Shown piece by piece: positions 18,575 through 21,182 of a stretch of 21,182 bases of DNA; the stretch's first letter is position 1; each line of letters begins with the position of its first letter. This stretch comes from Solirubrobacteraceae bacterium (lineage in GTDB: Bacteria > Actinomycetota > Thermoleophilia > Solirubrobacterales > Solirubrobacteraceae), in contig JAICUS010000027.1 in the NCBI GenBank assembly GCA_025935735.1, positions 1-21,182 on the forward strand, given 5' to 3'. Position numbers and translations under genes: made by a program. Under the pieces are notes generated by a model. That model was not told the origin of the DNA, searched no databases, and was given only the letters and a program-made list of their open reading frames with translations.

Positions 18575-19750
18575 CTAGTGAACCAACTCGCGGCGCGCGA
18601 GCAGGTAGACCCCGGCCGCGGCGGCCACCACGGCCTCGGCGACGATCAGCAGCCGATAGTCGATCACGGTCACCAGCGCCGCGCCGAGCGCGATGGAGAG
18701 CGTCTGCGGCAGCCCGATGGCGATCTCCATCGCGCTGTACACGCGGCCCTGGAGCTGGGCGGGCGAGGCGCGCTGGATCAGCGTGTAAGCGGCGACGATC
18801 AGCCAGGGCAGCCCGAAGCCGAACAGGGCCTGCCCGGCCAGCACGACCGGCACGCTCGAGTCGGCCGTGGCCAGTGCGCCGATGGCGAGGACCGCCAGCC
18901 CGAGGCCGCCGGTGCGCAACTCGCCGTGGCGGGCGAGCGCGCGCGTGGTCGACGCCGCGCCGCAGATCGCTCCCAGGCCGCCGGCGAACATCAGCACGCC
19001 GGCGAACGACGGCGGCCGGTGCAGCCCCTCGGGGATGGCGAACAGCAGCGTCTCGCTGAAGCCGATCGCCGCCACCGACGCGGCGCCGGCCACCGCCATC
19101 CGGCGCAGCGCGACGGTCCGGCGGACGTGGCGGGCGCCCGCGGCCACCGCGGCGCGCCAGGGCTCGCCGGCGGGTGCGGGCGGCGGCTCGCGGAAGCGCA
19201 GCGCGAGCAGCGTCGCCGTCGCCACGAGGAACGTCGCCGCGTCGAGCAGCGCCACGGTCCGGCCGCCCGCCAGCGTGAACAGCCCGACGCCGAGCACGGG
19301 CGCGACGAGCCGCAGCGCTTCCCGGATCGTCTGCAGCACGGTGTTGGCCGCCGGGAGCAGCTCGGCCGGCAGCATCGTGGCCAGCAGCGCCGACTGGCCG
19401 GCGCCGAGCAGCGTGTAGGACACGCCGTAGGCGAGCGAGACGGCGTAGACGATCCACAGGTCGCCCCGGTCGTGGACGGCGAGCAGCGGCAGCACGGCCA
19501 GCGCGGTCAGCGGGTTGACCACCAGCAGCAGCGAGCGGCGCCGGACGCGGTCGGCCAGCAGGCCCGACAGCGGCGCGGCGAGCTGCGGCGCGGCGATGCA
19601 GAAGATGACCATCCCGCCGGCCGACGCGCTGCCGGAGAGCTCGCGCGCCCACAGCGCCAGCGCCAGCCACAGCGCCGTGTCGCCGAGCAGCGAGCACGCC
19701 TGGCCGGCGATGTAGACGCGCGCGTCGCGGTGCGCGAGCAGCCGGCCCAT
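18575..19750 (-). CDS. MFS transporter of the DHA3 (MefA-like) type
   Basis: This 391-residue integral membrane protein has about 12 hydrophobic segments. It starts VYIAGQACSLLGDTALWLAL, a typical DHA3 first helix, and has the loop 2-3 motif GLLADRVRRRSLLLVVN corresponding to MFS motif A. Later segments include FSETLLFAIPEGL and QGRVYSAMEIAIGLPQTLSI. DHA3 members export macrolides and other drugs, but the substrate here cannot be read. The ATG shares a base with the arsR stop (TGATG), so expression is tied to the regulator. This makes a ligand-controlled efflux unit likely. Longer readings upstream are shadows of arsR. Confidence 0.9.
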   Translation of the reverse strand: MGRLLAHRDARVYIAGQACSLLGDTALWLALALWARELSGSASAGGMVIFCIAAPQLAAPLSGLLADRVRRRSLLLVVNPLTALAVLPLLAVHDRGDLWIVYAVSLAYGVSYTLLGAGQSALLATMLPAELLPAANTVLQTIREALRLVAPVLGVGLFTLAGGRTVALLDAATFLVATATLLALRFREPPPAPAGEPWRAAVAAGARHVRRTVALRRMAVAGAASVAAIGFSETLLFAIPEGLHRPPSFAGVLMFAGGLGAICGAASTTRALARHGELRTGGLGLAVLAIGALATADSSVPVVLAGQALFGFGLPWLIVAAYTLIQRASPAQLQGRVYSAMEIAIGLPQTLSIALGAALVTVIDYRLLIVAEAVVAAAAGVYLLARRELVH

Positions 19751-20307
19751 CACGGCGTCCGGTAGGCCATTGTCAGGATCTCGACGCGCTCTGTGCCCGG
19801 CGGCTGGTGGGCGCGGCGGTCGCCGAAGCGCTCCATCATCAGCTCCAGCAGGTCCTTGTCGAGCTGTGAGAGCTCGTCCGGGGTCAGGTAGAACCGCATC
19901 TGGTTGACGCCGGTCACCGCCCGCCACTCGGCCGGCAGCGCCTGGCGCTCCTGCAGCGCCTGCTCGGCCCGGGCGAAGTAGCGGCTGTGCATCACGCGGC
20001 TCAGCGCCCGGCCGGCCCGCGCGGTCTCGGGGTCCTCGTGGACGTCCGTGTACCGCATGCCGAGCTGCTTGAGCCGCCACGGCCGCCGCCGCCCCGTGCC
20101 GCCCTCGGCCTCCTCGACGAAGCCGTACTTGGCCAGCTGGCGCAGGTGGAAGGACGCGTTCGCCGGGCTCTCCCCCACCCGCTCGCCGGCTTCCGTCGCC
20201 GTCAGGCTCTGCTCGTCGGCGAGCGCCTCCAGCAGCGCCAGCCGCACGGGGTGCGCGAGCGCGCGCATCGTCTTCGCGTCGGTGATCTCGCGTGGCTCGA
20301 AAGACAC
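19750..20307 (-). CDS. ArsR-type winged-helix transcriptional regulator
   Basis: The protein has 185 residues. A winged-helix domain fills the first half: TMRALAHPVRLALLEALADE, then the recognition helix region GESPANASFHLRQLAKYGFV and the wing around EEAEGGTGRRRPWRLK. The second half is helical and may bind a ligand or form the dimer; no metal-binding CxC motif is present. The start is a GTG at 20307, where the predicted transcript also begins, so the message is leaderless. The 18-bp palindrome over the -10 is the likely operator, implying autoregulation together with the downstream MFS and rnz genes. No CxC makes classic arsenic sensing unlikely. Confidence 0.9.
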   Translation of the reverse strand: MSFEPREITDAKTMRALAHPVRLALLEALADEQSLTATEAGERVGESPANASFHLRQLAKYGFVEEAEGGTGRRRPWRLKQLGMRYTDVHEDPETARAGRALSRVMHSRYFARAEQALQERQALPAEWRAVTGVNQMRFYLTPDELSQLDKDLLELMMERFGDRRAHQPPGTERVEILTMAYRTP

Positions 20308-20310
20308 GTT

Positions 20311-20328
20311 TCGAAAGATAGCTTTCGA
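20311..20328. promoter_or_regulatory. 18-bp palindromic operator of the arsR-MFS-rnz unit
   Basis: TCGAAAG and CTTTCGA form a perfect 7-bp inverted repeat around ATAG. It covers the -10 hexamer and ends three bases before the GTG start, an ideal place for repression by the adjacent ArsR-type protein. A half-site-like TTTCGA recurs in the first codons at 20297-20302. Confidence 0.75.
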
Positions 20329-20342
20329 CAGGCGTTTGTCAA
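20315..20342 (-). promoter_or_regulatory. sigma70-like promoter of arsR
   Basis: The minus strand has a perfect TTGACA (20342-20337), 16 bases, then TATCTT (20320-20315). The expected start is at about 20308-20307, the arsR GTG itself, and there is no Shine-Dalgarno, so the mRNA should be leaderless. The -35 overlaps the stop codon of the upstream phosphoesterase gene. Confidence 0.75.
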
Positions 20343-20827
20343 GCGAGCGTCACGAGCTCGAAGCGGATCGCGCCGTTCTCGACCGTGGCGATCCCCATCG
20401 TGTGGACCGGCGAGCGGCGCCGCTCGGTCGGCGAGCCGGGATTGAAGATCTGAAAGCCGTCGCGCTCCTCGTGCAGCGGGAGGTGCGAGTGCCCGAAGAT
20501 CACCGCCCGCGCGTCCGGGAAGCGTCGGGAGAGCCGGTCCAGCCGCCCGGTCCGCGGCCCCGCGTCGTGCAGCACCCCGACCTTCACGCCGTCGAAGTCG
20601 AGCAGCCGCTGCAGCGGCAGCCGCGCCTGCAGCTCCGAGCTGTCGACATTCCCGCGCACGGCATGCACCGGCGGTCCGAGTGCCTGCAGCGCCCGCAGCA
20701 CCTCGAGCTCCATCAGATCCCCGGCATGGACGATCGCGTCGGCGGCCCGCAGGCGCGCCACGCATGCCTCCGGCAGCCGCCGGTCGCGCCGGGGCATGTG
20801 CGTGTCCGAGATCACCGCGACGACCAC
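20339..20827 (-). CDS. YfcE/MJ0936-family metallophosphoesterase
   Basis: This is a calcineurin-like phosphodiesterase of about 162 residues with the family motifs in order. They are AVISDTH (Asp 8, His 10), HAGDL (Asp 37), VRGNVD (Asn 60), VLHDAG (His 87), FGHSH (His 113 and 115) and FNPGSPTERR. The GNxD form instead of GNHD/E is usual for this subgroup. It probably hydrolyses phosphodiesters with two metal ions; the natural substrate is unknown. I prefer the GTG at 20827, which keeps the first beta-strand (MVVAVISDTH) and overlaps the previous gene by 16 bases. A GTG at 20815 gives a four-base overlap but removes that strand. The stop codon lies within the arsR -35. Confidence 0.9.
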   Translation of the reverse strand: MVVAVISDTHMPRRDRRLPEACVARLRAADAIVHAGDLMELEVLRALQALGPPVHAVRGNVDSSELQARLPLQRLLDFDGVKVGVLHDAGPRTGRLDRLSRRFPDARAVIFGHSHLPLHEERDGFQIFNPGSPTERRRSPVHTMGIATVENGAIRFELVTLA

Positions 20828-21168
20828 ACGTCCACCCCGTCCGCCTCCACCTGCGCCACGAACGCCCGCGTCCGCTCGTCCGCCGGCGCCGCCACCCGCG
20901 CCGCGCCGAAGAACTGCGGGCTGAGCTGCCGCCCGCACTCCAGATACAGCGGATACGTCTCGTTCCCCAACTCCTCCCGCACGTCCTCCGGCACCTCCCC
21001 GCGTGTCACGACCAGCAGATCGATGTCCGAGTGCATCGGCGAGTCCGCCGGCCACATGTCCCCGCGCGCCGCCGACCCAACCCTCCGCACCAGCAGCAGA
21101 TCCGGCAGCCGCGCGGCCAGCAGCGCGCAGTAGCGCTCCAGGCAGTCGCGTTCGGTCTGGGTGAGCAT
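20812..21168 (-). CDS. Small nucleotidyltransferase-fold protein
   Basis: The 118-residue protein has the minimal nucleotidyltransferase signature: GSAARGD (31-37) followed by SDIDLLVV, with the two metal-binding aspartates at about 48 and 50. A third carboxylate is not obvious, though YLECG lies in the expected region. Proteins of this size include MNT toxin-antitoxin partners and stand-alone enzymes. No HEPN-type partner is seen on the downstream side, and the upstream side is cut by the window. The ATG at 21168 is preceded by a weak AGG. The gene overlaps the phosphoesterase, so the two are probably expressed together. The fold is confident; the substrate is unknown. Confidence 0.82.
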   Translation of the reverse strand: MLTQTERDCLERYCALLAARLPDLLLVRRVGSAARGDMWPADSPMHSDIDLLVVTRGEVPEDVREELGNETYPLYLECGRQLSPQFFGAARVAAPADERTRAFVAQVEADGVDVWSSR

Positions 21169-21182
21169 CGACCTGAACGCTA

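Noticed and set aside
20812..21168. A toxin-antitoxin pair based on the nucleotidyltransferase
   Set aside because: The overlapping partner is a phosphoesterase, not a HEPN protein, and the other side lies outside the window. No support for a toxin role.

Overview
The window is very GC-rich, densely coding DNA in which every gene I can support lies on the minus strand. Gene content and order suggest a deep-branching actinobacterium, most likely of the Thermoleophilia/Solirubrobacterales type. This is an inference from the mIHF-type nucleoid protein next to gmk-rpoZ-coaBC, the frequent GTG/TTG starts and the base composition. Lineage is not proven by the sequence. No rRNA, tRNA, CRISPR array, insertion sequence or prophage gene was found. 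No stretch longer than about 175 bases lacks a gene.

In the direction of transcription (right to left) the layout is as follows. (1) 21168-20339: a small nucleotidyltransferase and an overlapping YfcE/MJ0936-type phosphoesterase. (2) 20307-17624: an ArsR-type repressor, a DHA3-like MFS transporter and RNase Z, as one unit. It is driven by a clear sigma70-like promoter overlapped by an 18-bp palindrome, and the message is probably leaderless. (3) 17543-17286: a short secreted, extremely aromatic-rich protein of unknown function. (4) 17150-8397: a complete pyrimidine operon, pyrR-pyrB-pyrC-carA-carB-pyrK-pyrD. Every junction overlaps (TGATG, ATGA, GTGA or 11 nt), and a PyrR-binding RNA hairpin covers the pyrR Shine-Dalgarno. 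(5) 8261-5778: mihF-gmk-rpoZ-coaBC, the usual actinobacterial neighbours of the pyr operon. (6) 5778-998: moxR, DUF58, membrane transglutaminase and TPR genes, coupled to coaBC and ending at an intrinsic terminator. (7) 901 to the left edge: rimP and the 5' end of nusA.

Blocks 4 and 5 make UMP/carbamoyl phosphate, GMP to GDP, the RNA polymerase omega subunit and coenzyme A precursors. They resemble the mycobacterial pyr-mihF-gmk-rpoZ-coaBC region, but pyrF is replaced by a class 1B pyrK-pyrD pair. Block 6 is a MoxR/DUF58/transglutaminase module, usually linked to the cell envelope.

The less ordinary content is repetitive. A roughly 54-69 bp palindromic element occurs three times: at the DUF58/transglutaminase junction, in frame inside pyrK, and upstream of pyrR inside a larger inverted repeat. 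Its end sequences are conserved and its hairpin stem changes in a compensated way. A separate 55-bp inverted repeat appears as an extra in-frame segment inside carB. A different 43/44-bp sequence with TAAGG...CCTTA ends follows the stop codons of rpoZ and mihF, directly before coaBC and gmk.
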